A stretch of 64,000 bases of DNA from Siphonobacter aquaeclarae (GCF_900103285.1 NZ_FNGS01000006.1:1-64000); one strand, 5' to 3'. Positions 16,875 to 26,370 are shown, counted from the first letter of the stretch. Translations and numbers: made by a program. Notes: a model not told the origin generated them from the sequence alone.

Positions 16875-17924
16875 ATGAAACGGATTTTTGTAGCAATCAT
16901 CCTGGTGGCCACGCTTGGTCTGACCGCCTGGAAACTGCTGGATAACAAGGAAAAAGTGGCAGAGAAAGTGTATCGCCCGGACCCGAACCTGAAAGTGGGC
17001 GTACGCGTCGAAGCCGCGCAGGTGCGGGATCTCTCGCAGGTATCGAGCTTCCTCGGATCGTTTGCACCCAACCGGGAAATTGAAATCCGCCCGCAGGCCG
17101 GCGGAGAAATCGTGCAGCTTCCGATTGCGGAAGGGCAGGCAGTAGGCGCAGGAAAACTGATCGCCAAACTCGACGACGACCAGCTTCGCTTCCAGGCAGA
17201 AGGACTTCAGGTAACGATCGAAGGCTATCAGAACGACCTCAAACGGTACGAAACCCTGGTGAAGGGAGACGCCACGCCGGCGGTCAACCTGGAAAAGACC
17301 CAGCTCAACATCCGGTCTACCCAGGCGCAGGCCAAACAAATCCAGAAGCAGATCGCCAATACCACGATCACCGCGCCGTTTTCGGGCGTTGTGACGCAGA
17401 AAATGGTTGAAAAAGGCTCCGTCGTCTCTCCCGGTACGCCGATCGCCAAAATCACCGATATCTCCCTGCTGAAACTGGTGGTGCAGGTACCGGAAAAGGC
17501 AGTCGGTCAGTTTAAGATCGGCCAGTCGGTCGGTATCCGTACCGAAGCCTACCCCGACGAGCGCTTCACCGGCCGGGTATCCCTGATCGGGGTACAGGGC
17601 GATGCCGCGCATAATTTCCCGGTAGAAATCACCGTCGCGAACTCCGGAGCACACCCGCTTAAGGCAGGTATGTACGGAAGCATCGAAAATACGTCACAGG
17701 TACGCGGTAAAACGCTGACAGTGGCCCGCCAGGCTATTGTAGGCTCTACGAAACAGCCGCAGGTGTTTGTCGTCGAAAATGGAAAGGCCGTCCTCCGTAA
17801 CGTACAGATCGGCGCGACTACCAACGACTATTACGAAATCACCGGTGGGCTGAAAGAAGGCGAGCAGATCGTCGTAAGCGGGCAGATCAACCTGCAGAAC
17901 GGTACGCCCGTTGTCACCCAGTAA
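16875..17924 (+). CDS. RND efflux periplasmic adaptor (membrane fusion protein)
   Basis: A 349-residue HlyD/AcrA-type adaptor. One N-terminal hydrophobic segment (residues 2-20) anchors or exports it, without a lipobox cysteine. The lipoyl half-motifs flank a helical hairpin: REIEIRPQAGGEIVQLPIAEGQAV (about 75-98) and NTTITAPFSGVVTQKMVEKGSVV (about 174-197). Beta-barrel and membrane-proximal domains follow, ending in EGEQIVVSGQINLQNGTPV. It should bridge the TolC protein and the RND pump encoded on either side, with gaps of 21 and 22 bases. Confidence 0.93.
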   Translation: MKRIFVAIILVATLGLTAWKLLDNKEKVAEKVYRPDPNLKVGVRVEAAQVRDLSQVSSFLGSFAPNREIEIRPQAGGEIVQLPIAEGQAVGAGKLIAKLDDDQLRFQAEGLQVTIEGYQNDLKRYETLVKGDATPAVNLEKTQLNIRSTQAQAKQIQKQIANTTITAPFSGVVTQKMVEKGSVVSPGTPIAKITDISLLKLVVQVPEKAVGQFKIGQSVGIRTEAYPDERFTGRVSLIGVQGDAAHNFPVEITVANSGAHPLKAGMYGSIENTSQVRGKTLTVARQAIVGSTKQPQVFVVENGKAVLRNVQIGATTNDYYEITGGLKEGEQIVVSGQINLQNGTPVVTQ

Positions 17925-17946
17925 TTCCCGGTAAACGTCTCTGACT

Positions 17947-20900
17947 ATGAAATTCATAGAAACGATTATTAAGCGGCCTTCGATGATCATCGTCCTTTTT
18001 TCGGTGCTCGCGCTCGGAGGGTTGTTTTCCTACAAATACCTGAGTTACGAGCTGATGCCGGAGTTTTCGGTGCCGGTCGTAACCGTCACGACGGTCTATC
18101 CGGGCGCGGCGCCTTCCGAAGTGGAATCGGAAGTGAGCAAGAAGATTGAAGACGCGGTTTCGGGGCTCGACAACATCGACGATATCATTACGAAATCGCT
18201 CGAAAACGCCTCCATCGTCATCATTCAGTTTAAACCGGGGACCGACATCGACAACGCGCTCGACGAAACCCAGCGGAAGATCAATAACATGGTGAGCGAT
18301 TTGCCCGACGACGTCGAAACGCCTTCGCTCTCCAAAATTTCCCCGAGTGATCAGCCGATTATGCAGTTGCTGGCCACGTCGGCGCTGCCCAACGAGGTAT
18401 TCTACCAGCAGGTGGAAGACCGCTACCTGCCGCTTCTCCAGCAGATTCCCGGCGTCGCCGAAATCACGATGGTAGGGGGCGACAAGCGGGAGATCCGGAT
18501 CAACGTCGACGATGACAAGCTGAACTACTACGGCCTGTCTCTTCTTCAGGTAACCCAGGCGATCAACCAGGCCAACCTGGAGTTTCCGACGGGTAAAGTG
18601 AAAAGCTCTTCCGAGCAGATTACCCTCAAGCTGGCGGGCAAGTTTACTTCGCTGGACGATATCCGGAACCTGGTCATCGTCACCCCGCCCAACGGCAGCC
18701 CGATCCGGGTAGGAGATGTGGCACAGATCACGGACGGCCTCGCCGAAACCGAAAGCATCAGCCGGTATAACGGACAAAACGGAATTGGTCTTTTCGTGAA
18801 AAAGCAATCCGACGCCAACGCCGTGGAAATTAGCCGCCAGATGCAGGAGCGTCTCGCGCAGATCGAAAAGGAAAACGCGAAGGACAAAGTAAAATTCACC
18901 ATCGCCTACGACAGCAGCGTTTTTACGCTCAACTCCGTCGAAGCGGTGACGCATGACCTCGTACTTGCAGTAGTACTGGTAGCCGCGGTAATGCTGCTCT
19001 TCCTCCACAGTTTCCGGAACGCGCTGATTGTCATGGTATCCGTGCCGGCGTCGCTGGTGTCTGCATTCCTCTTCATGTATGTGATGGGGTACTCGCTGAA
19101 CCTCATGACGCTGCTGGCACTGTCGCTCGTCATCGGGATTCTGGTGGACGACTCCATTGTGGTACTGGAGAACATCCAGCGACACCTTGAAATGGGGAAA
19201 GACCGGTGGAAAGCAACGCTCGACGGCGTCAGTGAAATCGGTTTTGCCGCCGTCGCCATTACCCTCGTGATCGTGGTGGTATTCGTACCGATTACAATGG
19301 TGAACTCGGTCATTGCGGATCTTTTGCGTCAGTTCTCGCTGACGGTGGCATTCTCCACCCTGGTCAGTTTGCTGGTGAGCTTTACGCTGACGCCCTGGCT
19401 GACGTCCCGGATCGCCCGGCTCGAACACCTCAACCCGAAAAACCCTTTTCAGGCGTTTCTGCTGTGGTTTGAGCGTAGGCTGGATGCCCTGTCGCACTGG
19501 TACAGCAACGCCCTGGCCTGGGTATTGGGGCATAAAATTGCCTTTACGGGTATTCTTGCGGTGATTTTTGTGGTGACAGGCTGGGTAATGGGTCTTGGCA
19601 TCGTAGGGCAGGAGTTTGTAGCCCAGGGAGATCAGGGAAAGTTTCTGTTGACGATGAAGCTTGACAAAAGCGCTTCGCTGCAGCAAAACAACCTGACGGC
19701 CCGCCGGGTGGAGGAGTATCTCCGGAAAAAGCCGGAAGTCGCCGCGATCTTTGCCAACGTCGGCGGAGCGAGTACCGGGATGGCCAGTACCGGTCAGGGT
19801 GAAACCAACCGGACGGAGCTTACCGTTGAATTACGGCCTGTTGAGGAACGTCCCGGCCATCTTCCGACCGAGAAATACATGATCGAAGTCCGGAAAGAAC
19901 TCGCAAAGCAATTCCCGGGTCTGGAACTGAAATCAGCCATTATCGGCATGGTCAACTCCGGATCTTCCCCCATTGAAATGATCCTGAGCGGCGACAATCT
20001 CGACGAACTGATGAAAACCGCCGAAGACGTTGCCAACCGCCTCCGCGCCATGCCGGGCGCCAATGATATCAAAGTATCGGTGGAATCCGGAAACCCGGAA
20101 GTACAGGTCAACATCGACCGGGAGAAAATGGCGAAACTCGGTCTGAATATTCAAACAGTAGGCGCGTCGCTTCAGAATGCATTCGCCGGTAATGACGACT
20201 CGAAATACCGCGATGGCGCCGAAGATTACGACATCCGCATCATGCTCGACGCGTTCGACCGGAAAAACCCGGAAGACGTGAAGAACATTACCTTCTTCAG
20301 CCCCGTTGCCAACCGGCCGGTACGCCTGACAGAGTTTGCCGACGTGCGCCTCGGCAGCGGCCCGTCGATGCTGGAACGGAAAAACCGGCGGACTTCCGTG
20401 ACCGTTACCGGTAACACCCTCGGCATCGGTTCCGGGACACTGATCAACTCCATCAAGCAGGACCTGGTGGCGAAGCCCCTGCCGGCGGGCGTTTCCCTGA
20501 GCTGGGGCGGCGATGCCAAAAACCAGGACGAAGGCTTCGGCTCGCTCGGTCTGGCAATGATGGCGGCATTGGTACTTGTGTACTTCATCATGGTGTTGCT
20601 GTACGACAGCTTCATCTATCCGCTGGTGGTACTCTTTTCGATACCGGTGGCGGTGATCGGAGCGCTGATCGCGTTGGCGCTGTCGTCCTCCAACATGAGC
20701 ATCTTCGCCATGCTCGGGATGCTGATGCTGATCGGTCTGGTAGTGAAAAACGCGATTCTGATCGTCGATTTTGCCAACCAGCTCAAGGCGCAGGGTATGC
20801 CTTACAAGCAGGCAGTGCTCAAAGCCGGTGAAGAGCGCCTGCGGCCGATTCTGATGACGACTATCGCCATGGTGATCGGGATGATACCGATTGCGGTGGC

Positions 20901-21081
20901 GAGCGGAGCCGGGGCAGAATGGAAAAACTCCCTGGCGTGGGTACTGATCGGCGGTCTGACGTCGTCCATGATCCTCACGGTCTTCCTCGTGCCGATGATC
21001 TACTACCTCGTCGACCGCGTCGCCGAGCGGTGGGGACGGAAGAAAAAGAAGGTGTACGAAGAAGAGTCCGTACCCGTATAA
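17947..21081 (+). CDS. RND-family efflux permease (AcrB/HAE1-like)
   Basis: A 1044-residue inner-membrane proton/substrate antiporter with the RND duplication: TM1 at residues 11-30, a large periplasmic domain, six helices, and a second copy from about 525. Proton-relay residues are present: the two aspartates in IGILVDDSIVVLEN and the lysine in LIGLVVKNAILIVDF. Clustering with TolC and adaptor genes and a TetR repressor indicates drug or lipid export. Long minus-strand open frames across it (such as 17914-19686) are antisense shadows. A 12-bp inverted repeat follows 14 bases after the stop. Confidence 0.95.
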   Translation: MKFIETIIKRPSMIIVLFSVLALGGLFSYKYLSYELMPEFSVPVVTVTTVYPGAAPSEVESEVSKKIEDAVSGLDNIDDIITKSLENASIVIIQFKPGTDIDNALDETQRKINNMVSDLPDDVETPSLSKISPSDQPIMQLLATSALPNEVFYQQVEDRYLPLLQQIPGVAEITMVGGDKREIRINVDDDKLNYYGLSLLQVTQAINQANLEFPTGKVKSSSEQITLKLAGKFTSLDDIRNLVIVTPPNGSPIRVGDVAQITDGLAETESISRYNGQNGIGLFVKKQSDANAVEISRQMQERLAQIEKENAKDKVKFTIAYDSSVFTLNSVEAVTHDLVLAVVLVAAVMLLFLHSFRNALIVMVSVPASLVSAFLFMYVMGYSLNLMTLLALSLVIGILVDDSIVVLENIQRHLEMGKDRWKATLDGVSEIGFAAVAITLVIVVVFVPITMVNSVIADLLRQFSLTVAFSTLVSLLVSFTLTPWLTSRIARLEHLNPKNPFQAFLLWFERRLDALSHWYSNALAWVLGHKIAFTGILAVIFVVTGWVMGLGIVGQEFVAQGDQGKFLLTMKLDKSASLQQNNLTARRVEEYLRKKPEVAAIFANVGGASTGMASTGQGETNRTELTVELRPVEERPGHLPTEKYMIEVRKELAKQFPGLELKSAIIGMVNSGSSPIEMILSGDNLDELMKTAEDVANRLRAMPGANDIKVSVESGNPEVQVNIDREKMAKLGLNIQTVGASLQNAFAGNDDSKYRDGAEDYDIRIMLDAFDRKNPEDVKNITFFSPVANRPVRLTEFADVRLGSGPSMLERKNRRTSVTVTGNTLGIGSGTLINSIKQDLVAKPLPAGVSLSWGGDAKNQDEGFGSLGLAMMAALVLVYFIMVLLYDSFIYPLVVLFSIPVAVIGALIALALSSSNMSIFAMLGMLMLIGLVVKNAILIVDFANQLKAQGMPYKQAVLKAGEERLRPILMTTIAMVIGMIPIAVASGAGAEWKNSLAWVLIGGLTSSMILTVFLVPMIYYLVDRVAERWGRKKKKVYEEESVPV

Positions 21082-21094
21082 GCCATGAAAAAGG

Positions 21095-21126
21095 GACGAC
21101 CCGTCTTGACTTTCAGACGGGTCGTC
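21095..21126. terminator. Strong hairpin after the RND operon
   Basis: A perfect 12-bp stem, GACGACCCGTCT (21095-21106) with AGACGGGTCGTC (21115-21126), 8-base loop. It has no T tract on the plus strand, but five A precede it. It probably marks the end of the efflux operon. It also argues that the second TetR gene starts downstream at 21190 rather than at 21085. Confidence 0.6.
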
Positions 21127-21189
21127 TCATTACCAGGTATTTGGGAGATAGTCATCGGAATTTTAACCGGGCAGAAGCCCTGCAACGCC

Positions 21190-21789
21190 ATGGAAATGAT
21201 ACGCTCTACACCCGAGCTGGAGCGTGAACGGATCGTTCGCGAAGCCCGGAACTGTTTTCTCCGGTACGGATGGCGGTCGGTCAGTCTGGACGACCTCGCC
21301 GGACGTATTGTGATGTCCAAAAAGAAAGTCTACACCTATTTCGAGAGCAAGGAAGACCTCATCCGGCAGATCATCGCCAATGATCTCGAGCAACTTCGCA
21401 CCAAAGTATCCTACCTGCTTGCCACCCGGCGCAATCCGATTGAACAGTTTTTGTCGGTGGTGACGGTATTCATCGGCCACTGGGAGTTTTCGGACGGAAA
21501 GATTGTCAACGACCTCCACAAGTATCACCCGGGTATCTGGAGCGGGGCCGAGCAGGCGAAGAAAGACCTGATTTCGTATTTTATTGATTTCAATTCGGCA
21601 GCGGGCGTCGCCGCTCAGCTATACCTGCGCGACATTGATTTTCACTTTCTTTACCGATTTCTCTTTGATTCCGTATTGCTGACGGACTATCCGGAAGCTA
21701 CCAAAGACGAACTATCACGGCATTTTCTCCGGGGATTACTCACTGAAACCGGTATGCACAATTACCAGTCGCTCGGCCCCGTTCGTTAA
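21190..21789 (+). CDS. TetR/AcrR-family transcriptional regulator
   Basis: A 199-residue TetR-type protein with the HTH in ELERERIVREARNCFLRY through VMSKKKVYTYFESKEDLI (about residues 6-60). The open frame extends 35 codons upstream, but that part overlaps the efflux-operon hairpin and has no homology, so the ATG at 21190 (MEMIRSTPELE) is preferred; 21196 is also possible. It differs from the regulator at 14820 and its target is unknown. No TTTAAAC-type operator lies nearby. Its 3' end overlaps convergent dinB by 4 bases. Confidence 0.88.
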   Translation: MEMIRSTPELERERIVREARNCFLRYGWRSVSLDDLAGRIVMSKKKVYTYFESKEDLIRQIIANDLEQLRTKVSYLLATRRNPIEQFLSVVTVFIGHWEFSDGKIVNDLHKYHPGIWSGAEQAKKDLISYFIDFNSAAGVAAQLYLRDIDFHFLYRFLFDSVLLTDYPEATKDELSRHFLRGLLTETGMHNYQSLGPVR

Positions 21790-22859
21790 AACGGCAGGGT
21801 AAGCTGGCGGCCTTCGAGGTCGTCGAGTGAATCCAGGTTGGACAGCGAGATACCCAGCAACCGGATACCTTTCCGCAGCGGCAGGATACTGTCGAACAAA
21901 TCCCGGATAATCCGCTCATAAACAGGTTGTTCCGTCAACGGCTGGAGGCTCGTCCGGCTGCGGGTAATCTGTTCGAAGTCGCCGAATTTTACCTTCAGCG
22001 TCACCGTCTTGCCATACAGGTGCGCACGCTCGGCCCGTCGCCATACTTCTTCCGAAATGGGCCATAATTCATTGAGCAAGAGTTCTATTTCTTCGAGATC
22101 GGTAGAAAAGGTTTCTTCCGCGCCGATGGATTTCCGGATGCGGTCGGGGTTAACCGGCCGGTCGTCCTGCCCCCGCGCTATCTGGTAGTACCACCTGCCG
22201 GCTTTACCGAAGTGTTTGACCAGGTTTTCGACCGGCTGTTCGCGGAGATCGGCGCCGGTGAAAATGCCCATTTTGTGCATTTTTTCAGCCGTTACGCGGC
22301 CAATACCGTGAAAGCCCTTGACTTCCAGCGTCTCCACAAATGCCTCGGCCTGGCTGGGTTTGATAACAAAGAGGCCGTCCGGTTTCCGGTAGTCTGATGC
22401 GATCTTCGCGAGAAATTTGTTGAACGATACCCCCGCGGAGGCCGTCAGGCCGGTTTTCTCTCTGATCTTTTCCTTGATTTCCCGGGCGATCCCGGTGGCA
22501 GTGTCGATGCCTTTGAGGTTTTCGGTGACGTCGAGGTACGCTTCATCGAGCGACAATGGCTCGATCATCGGCGTGTATTCGGCGAATATTTCGTGGATTT
22601 CGCGGGAAACGGCTTTGTAAACGTCAAATCGCGGGCGGACGAAAATCAGTTGCGGGCATTTCCGGATGGCAGTCACAGAGGGCATGGCCGACCGTACCCC
22701 GAACTGCCGGGCCTCATAGCTGGCGGCGGCAACGACGCCCCGTTCGCGGCTGCCGCCTACGGCCACGGGCTTTCCGCGCAGGTCGGGGTTGTCCCGCTGC
22801 TCGACGCTCGCATAGAAGGCGTCCATGTCGATGTGGATGATTTTCCTAAATGTTGCCAA
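21786..22859 (-). CDS. dinB: DNA polymerase IV (Y-family translesion polymerase)
   Basis: An error-prone DNA polymerase for bypass of damaged bases. The 357-residue protein contains HIDMDAFYASVEQ (first catalytic Asp pair), the YEARQFGV finger segment, SLDEAYLDVT (catalytic D-E), the HhH thumb around GFHGIGRVTAEKMHKMG and the little-finger domain. It ends in QLTLPF, a sliding-clamp binding motif, so the C-terminus is intact. The start MATFRKIIHIDMD is standard. It shares a divergent region with arfB and overlaps the 3' end of the TetR gene by 4 bases. Confidence 0.97.
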   Translation of the reverse strand: MATFRKIIHIDMDAFYASVEQRDNPDLRGKPVAVGGSRERGVVAAASYEARQFGVRSAMPSVTAIRKCPQLIFVRPRFDVYKAVSREIHEIFAEYTPMIEPLSLDEAYLDVTENLKGIDTATGIAREIKEKIREKTGLTASAGVSFNKFLAKIASDYRKPDGLFVIKPSQAEAFVETLEVKGFHGIGRVTAEKMHKMGIFTGADLREQPVENLVKHFGKAGRWYYQIARGQDDRPVNPDRIRKSIGAEETFSTDLEEIELLLNELWPISEEVWRRAERAHLYGKTVTLKVKFGDFEQITRSRTSLQPLTEQPVYERIIRDLFDSILPLRKGIRLLGISLSNLDSLDDLEGRQLTLPF

Positions 22860-22963
22860 AATTGGGTGTTAACTTCGACCGCCGGCAGCGTGGCAGTAGC
22901 CGGCATCCGATATTGCTGCCAAGATACGCACAGACCGAACCTCACAAACGACCTGTTTCTTCC

Positions 22964-23368
22964 ATGCTTCCGGATCTGACTTCCGAATTGCGCTTTCAGA
23001 CCAGCCGGTCTTCCGGTCCGGGAGGGCAGAATGTCAACAAGGTAGAGAGCCGGGTAGAGGTGCGCCTGTCTGTGCCCGCTTCCCGCCTCCTGACCGATGA
23101 ACAGAAAGAGCGTATTTTCCGTAAACTAAGTTCCGCACTGACGGAAGAAGGAGACCTGGTCGTCACCGAACAACGCACGCGCAGCCAGCTCAAAAACAAG
23201 GAACTGGCCGTGCAGAAGCTGAACAACCTTCTGGAGAAGGCATTCCGCGATCCGAAACCCCGCAAAGCAACCCAACCGACGAGAGCATCCGCCGAAGAAC
23301 GCCTCCAGCGCAAACGGATTTCTTCCGAACGCAAGGCCTCCCGGCAACGAAAAAATTGGGAGGACTAA
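22964..23368 (+). CDS. arfB: Alternative ribosome-rescue factor B (peptidyl-tRNA hydrolase)
   Basis: A 134-residue class-I release-factor relative (YaeJ/ArfB). It has the GGQ motif at residues 20-22 within SSGPGGQNVNKVESRVEVR and a basic C-terminal tail (about 105-134, many Arg and Lys) that enters the empty mRNA channel of stalled ribosomes. It lacks the codon-recognition domains of RF1/RF2. The ATG at 22964 (MLPDLTSELRFQTSRSSG) is favoured over the frame start at 22850, which would add 38 unrelated residues. No neighbour suggests a further role. Confidence 0.93.
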   Translation: MLPDLTSELRFQTSRSSGPGGQNVNKVESRVEVRLSVPASRLLTDEQKERIFRKLSSALTEEGDLVVTEQRTRSQLKNKELAVQKLNNLLEKAFRDPKPRKATQPTRASAEERLQRKRISSERKASRQRKNWED

Positions 23369-23381
23369 CTTCCCGAATGGC

Positions 23382-23389
23382 TACTTTTG
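23382..23389 (+). promoter_or_regulatory. Bacteroidota -7 box (TACTTTTG) of pafA
   Basis: TACTTTTG matches TAnnTTTG and lies 17 bases before the pafA ATG; a TTGG at 23356-23359 is a possible weak -33. The predicted leader is very short, about 10 nt. Confidence 0.5.
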
Positions 23390-23406
23390 CATCAAATGAT
23401 TTCCAC

Positions 23407-25059
23407 ATGAATCGGTACAAACTCAGTTTCCTTCTTCTTCTCTCCCCTCTGTTGCTCCTGGCGCAAGCCAAGCCGAAAACCGCCTCCGGGCCTGCTGCCC
23501 GCCCGAAACTCGTCGTCGGGATTGTCGTCGACCAGATGCGCTATGACTTCCTCTTCCGCTATGCTGCGAAGTACGGAAACGGCGGGTTCAAACGTCTCCT
23601 CGGCGAAGGGTACAACTGTGCCTACACGCATTACAACTACATGCCGACGATCACCGCACCGGGCCATACCTGTGTGTTTACGGGTTCTATTCCGGCGATT
23701 CACGGGATTGTCGGGAACGACTGGTTTGACCGCAGCCTCGGCCGCGAAGTGTACTGTACCGAAGATACCCTGGCGGAAGCTGCCGGTGGCAGCGGTTCAA
23801 AGGCTGGTAAAATGTCTCCCCGGAACGTACTCGCCACGACCATTACGGATCAGCTGAAGATCGCAACCAACTTTAAGTCGAAAGTCATCGGTGTATCCCA
23901 GAAAGACCGCGGCGCGATTATCCCCGCCGGTCACTCTGCCGACGCGGCCTACTGGTTCGACTCCCGCGACGGAAGCTGGATCACCAGTACCTTCTACATG
24001 AAAGACGTACCGCAGTGGGTGAAGGATTTCAACGCGAAAAAACTCGCCAACAAGTACCTCGAAAAACCGTGGACAACGCTGTTGCCCATCGAACAATATA
24101 CCGAAAGTACGGCCGACGACATGCCGTGGGAAGTACCCATCCCGGGCGAAAAGAAGCCGGTTTTCCCGCATGAAGTAAGCGGTACCTTCCAGGGCTTCTA
24201 CGAAAACTTCCGGAAGACGCCGTTCGGCAATACCATCACAAAGGATTTCGCCATCGAAACCCTGAAAAACGAAAAACTGGGCAAGGGAACGGAAACGGAC
24301 TTCCTGACGGTGAGCTTCTCGTCCACCGACTACGTAGGCCATAGCTTCGGCCCGAACTCCATCGAAACCGAAGATACCTACCTCCGCCTGGATCAGGATA
24401 TTGAAGCGCTTCTGAGCTTCCTTGATACCTGGGTAGGGAAGCAAAATGTACTCGTTTTCCTCTCTGCCGACCACGGTGTAGCCGATGTATGGGGTTTCTC
24501 CCGCGAGCATAACATCGCCGCCGGTTCCATCCAGAAAGTAACCAACGCAGCCAGTGCGGCCCTGACGGCTGCATACGGCGAGGCCGACTGGATTCAGTAC
24601 TTCGGTAACTATCAGATTTACCTGAACCCGGAAGTTCTGAAAGCCAAAAACCTGACGGTCAGCCAGGTATACCCGAAAGTGAAAGAAGCCGTCATGAAAG
24701 TACCGGGAGTTGCCAACGTACTCAATCTGCAGGATTTCGCTTCGCTGCAAATCAATGACAATCAGGCCTATTTCGTGAAAAACGGCTACCACCTGAAGCG
24801 GGGCGGCGACCTGATGGTCGTAGCCGAACCCGGCTGGCAGGAAGGTTATGTCCGCGCCGGTACTGGCCACGGCACGCCTAACAACTACGATTCACACGTG
24901 CCCTGTCTGTTTTACGGCTGGAAAATTCCGCACGGCAAAACCGGCGCTTCTACGCACGTAACCGACATCGCTGCCACCGTCGCCTACCTCCTCGACATCC
25001 TCGAACCGAGCGGCTGCGTGGGTAAGCCGGTGGAGGACCTGGTGTCGCAGGTTAGGTAG
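23407..25059 (+). CDS. pafA: Secreted PafA-type alkaline phosphatase
   Basis: A periplasmic phosphomonoesterase of the Bacteroidota-typical PafA (SPAP) group, 550 residues with signal peptide MNRYKLSFLLLLSPLLLLAQ. Metal and catalytic residues fall where expected: D42 in VDQMRYD, nucleophile T83 in PTITAPGH, and K166 and R168 in SQKDRG. Metal ligands follow in FSSTDYVGHSFGP and SADHGVADV, and GTGHGTP comes late. Replacement of Ser by Thr at the nucleophile is characteristic of PafA, which in studied species is made independently of phosphate status. The start at 23407 is set by the signal peptide; the frame opens earlier. Confidence 0.94.
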   Translation: MNRYKLSFLLLLSPLLLLAQAKPKTASGPAARPKLVVGIVVDQMRYDFLFRYAAKYGNGGFKRLLGEGYNCAYTHYNYMPTITAPGHTCVFTGSIPAIHGIVGNDWFDRSLGREVYCTEDTLAEAAGGSGSKAGKMSPRNVLATTITDQLKIATNFKSKVIGVSQKDRGAIIPAGHSADAAYWFDSRDGSWITSTFYMKDVPQWVKDFNAKKLANKYLEKPWTTLLPIEQYTESTADDMPWEVPIPGEKKPVFPHEVSGTFQGFYENFRKTPFGNTITKDFAIETLKNEKLGKGTETDFLTVSFSSTDYVGHSFGPNSIETEDTYLRLDQDIEALLSFLDTWVGKQNVLVFLSADHGVADVWGFSREHNIAAGSIQKVTNAASAALTAAYGEADWIQYFGNYQIYLNPEVLKAKNLTVSQVYPKVKEAVMKVPGVANVLNLQDFASLQINDNQAYFVKNGYHLKRGGDLMVVAEPGWQEGYVRAGTGHGTPNNYDSHVPCLFYGWKIPHGKTGASTHVTDIAATVAYLLDILEPSGCVGKPVEDLVSQVR

Positions 25060-25280
25060 TGTTTGGCGTTTTGAGTTTAGTGTTTTGAGTTAGGGGCTGG
25101 CAGATTTGTCGGCCCCTTTTGCGCAATAGCCGGTGGTTGAGCTCCGTCGAAACCAGCGCGGCGGGTGTGGTAGGGATGAAAATAGAACGGCTGCCGGAGG
25201 TTTCGACGGAGCTCAACCACCGGAGAGAGAGATTCGCCAAAGTCATCCCTCAGAACTCTAAACCCTAAACTCTAAACCGC
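25060..25280. repeat. Nested palindromic element C4/D4 between convergent genes
   Basis: The outer arms are degenerate TTTTGAGTTTAG words (25060-25096 and 25251-25278). The inner D arms carry GGTGGTTGAGCT plus CGTCGAAACC (25131-25153) and the inverted copy (25200-25222). The pafA terminator lies between the outer and inner left arms. The element starts directly after the pafA stop and ends 6 bases from the stop of the convergent lipocalin-like gene, filling the gap. Confidence 0.82.
25093..25120 (+). terminator. Intrinsic terminator after pafA
   Basis: GGGGC (25093-25097) can pair with GCCCC (25112-25116), followed by TTTT. It lies 33 bases after the pafA stop, inside element C4/D4. The loop is large, about 14 nt, so efficiency is uncertain. 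Confidence 0.6.
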
Positions 25281-25285
25281 CTTCC

Positions 25286-25705
25286 TCACCTCACCTTCTC
25301 AAACCGGTACGATACCTTCTTTTTCCCGTCGCCTATTTCCGCGTAGAGATTTTTGGGGCTCTCGAGGGAATAGGCGACGTATTTCGGGAAGTCATGTTCG
25401 GGATTTTCGACGCGGAAGCCGGTGGCTGCAGCCTGCACGACTTTGAACGGCACCGGCGCGGCGTTTTCTCCTACTTCCGCGACAAACGTGCATGCTCCGC
25501 TTTTGCAGCGGATGGTTAGCTTTTCGGAGACGGTTGTATCCTTCCCGGCAACGGTATACGAACGGCCTTTCCATTCGTTGCCAACCCTCTTCCATTCTTC
25601 GAATTCGCCTGTTTTGACGTTTTTCCAGGTTCCTGCGAGCCAGTGAAAGGACGAAATGTCGGTTGCCGGCGCCGCCAGCAGCAGCAGACAGATCCAGTTT
25701 TTCAT
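25286..25705 (-). CDS. Small exported DUF6265-like protein
   Basis: A 139-residue protein with a short hydrophobic leader (MKNWICLLLLAAPATD) and a compact beta-rich domain beginning FHWLAGTWKN. The block order (LAGTW, W-K-GRSY, ENPEHDFPKYV, YRFEKV at the end) matches small lipocalin-like proteins annotated as DUF6265, from memory. No function is known. The ATG at 25705 is preferred to the frame start at 25744, since it opens directly on the signal peptide. It converges with pafA across element C4/D4. Confidence 0.65.
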   Translation of the reverse strand: MKNWICLLLLAAPATDISSFHWLAGTWKNVKTGEFEEWKRVGNEWKGRSYTVAGKDTTVSEKLTIRCKSGACTFVAEVGENAAPVPFKVVQAAATGFRVENPEHDFPKYVAYSLESPKNLYAEIGDGKKKVSYRFEKVR

Positions 25706-25761
25706 GTGAACAGCGATTGATGTGTTACAGGCAAGATAACACACTTCGGCAGTACTTTTCT

Positions 25762-26370
25762 TTATCCGACGATCGTCCGGAATGTCAGGTTCACCCGGGG
25801 CGTGGCAATTTTTGTTGTCGGCGGCAGGCGGTGCTGCCAGTAGGTCTGGGTAGTACCTTTCATGACGAGCAGGCTGCCGTGTTCGAGCTGTAACTCAACT
25901 TTCTCTTTCGTGGCTTTGTGTTTGAACGCAAACTTCCGCTCGGCGCCGAGGCTGAGGGAGCCGATGGCGCCGTCTTTTTTCAGGTCGGTTTCGCCATCGC
26001 TGTGCCAGGCCATGCCTTCCTCGCCGGTATGATAGAGATTGAGCAGACAGGAATTATAGGTTTCGCCGCTTTCCTTTTCTATGAGCGCTTTCAGTTCCAA
26101 CAGGTCGGTTGTCCAGGGGAGGGCAAGTTTGGTGGTATTGGAATAGGTGTATTCGAAGGGTTGATCGCCGTACCACGCTACTTTTCGCCTGGTGATGATC
26201 TTTTTTCCGAGGATAATCGCCTCGTCGTTTCGCCATTCGATGGTTTCGAGCAGGCGACGGAAATAGGAGTCGGCCCGGTCCCGGTTCATGATTTTGCCGT
26301 AATACAGTACGACGCCGTCCTGCGGAAGCCAGTTATGCGTTTTGTCGGCAGGAAAGTCAAAAAGTTGCAT
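25762..26370 (-). CDS. alkB: AlkB-family DNA repair dioxygenase
   Basis: A 202-residue 2-oxoglutarate/Fe(II) dioxygenase that oxidatively removes methyl or etheno groups from N1-methyladenine and N3-methylcytosine. Visible motifs are the nucleotide-recognition part KVAWYGDQPFEYTYS, the Fe ligands in AWHSDGE (HxD) and YWQHRLP, and the 2OG-binding arginines in TPRVNLTFR. It resembles the ABH2/ABH3-like branch more than E. coli AlkB. Its start overlaps the end of the Ada-type zinc gene by 14 bases, which implies coupled translation and membership in the alkylation-repair group at 25.7-28.5 kb. Confidence 0.93.
   Translation of the reverse strand: MQLFDFPADKTHNWLPQDGVVLYYGKIMNRDRADSYFRRLLETIEWRNDEAIILGKKIITRRKVAWYGDQPFEYTYSNTTKLALPWTTDLLELKALIEKESGETYNSCLLNLYHTGEEGMAWHSDGETDLKKDGAIGSLSLGAERKFAFKHKATKEKVELQLEHGSLLVMKGTTQTYWQHRLPPTTKIATPRVNLTFRTIVG

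Noticed and set aside
17914-19686. A 590-codon open frame antisense to the RND permease gene
   Set aside because: The product is basic, low-complexity and without any recognisable domain, while the plus strand encodes an intact RND pump with catalytic motifs. It is a by-product of GC-rich codon usage.
21085-21189. N-terminal extension of the second TetR protein
   Set aside because: It reads through a perfect 12-bp hairpin that probably ends the RND operon and has no TetR homology; the start at 21190 is more plausible.
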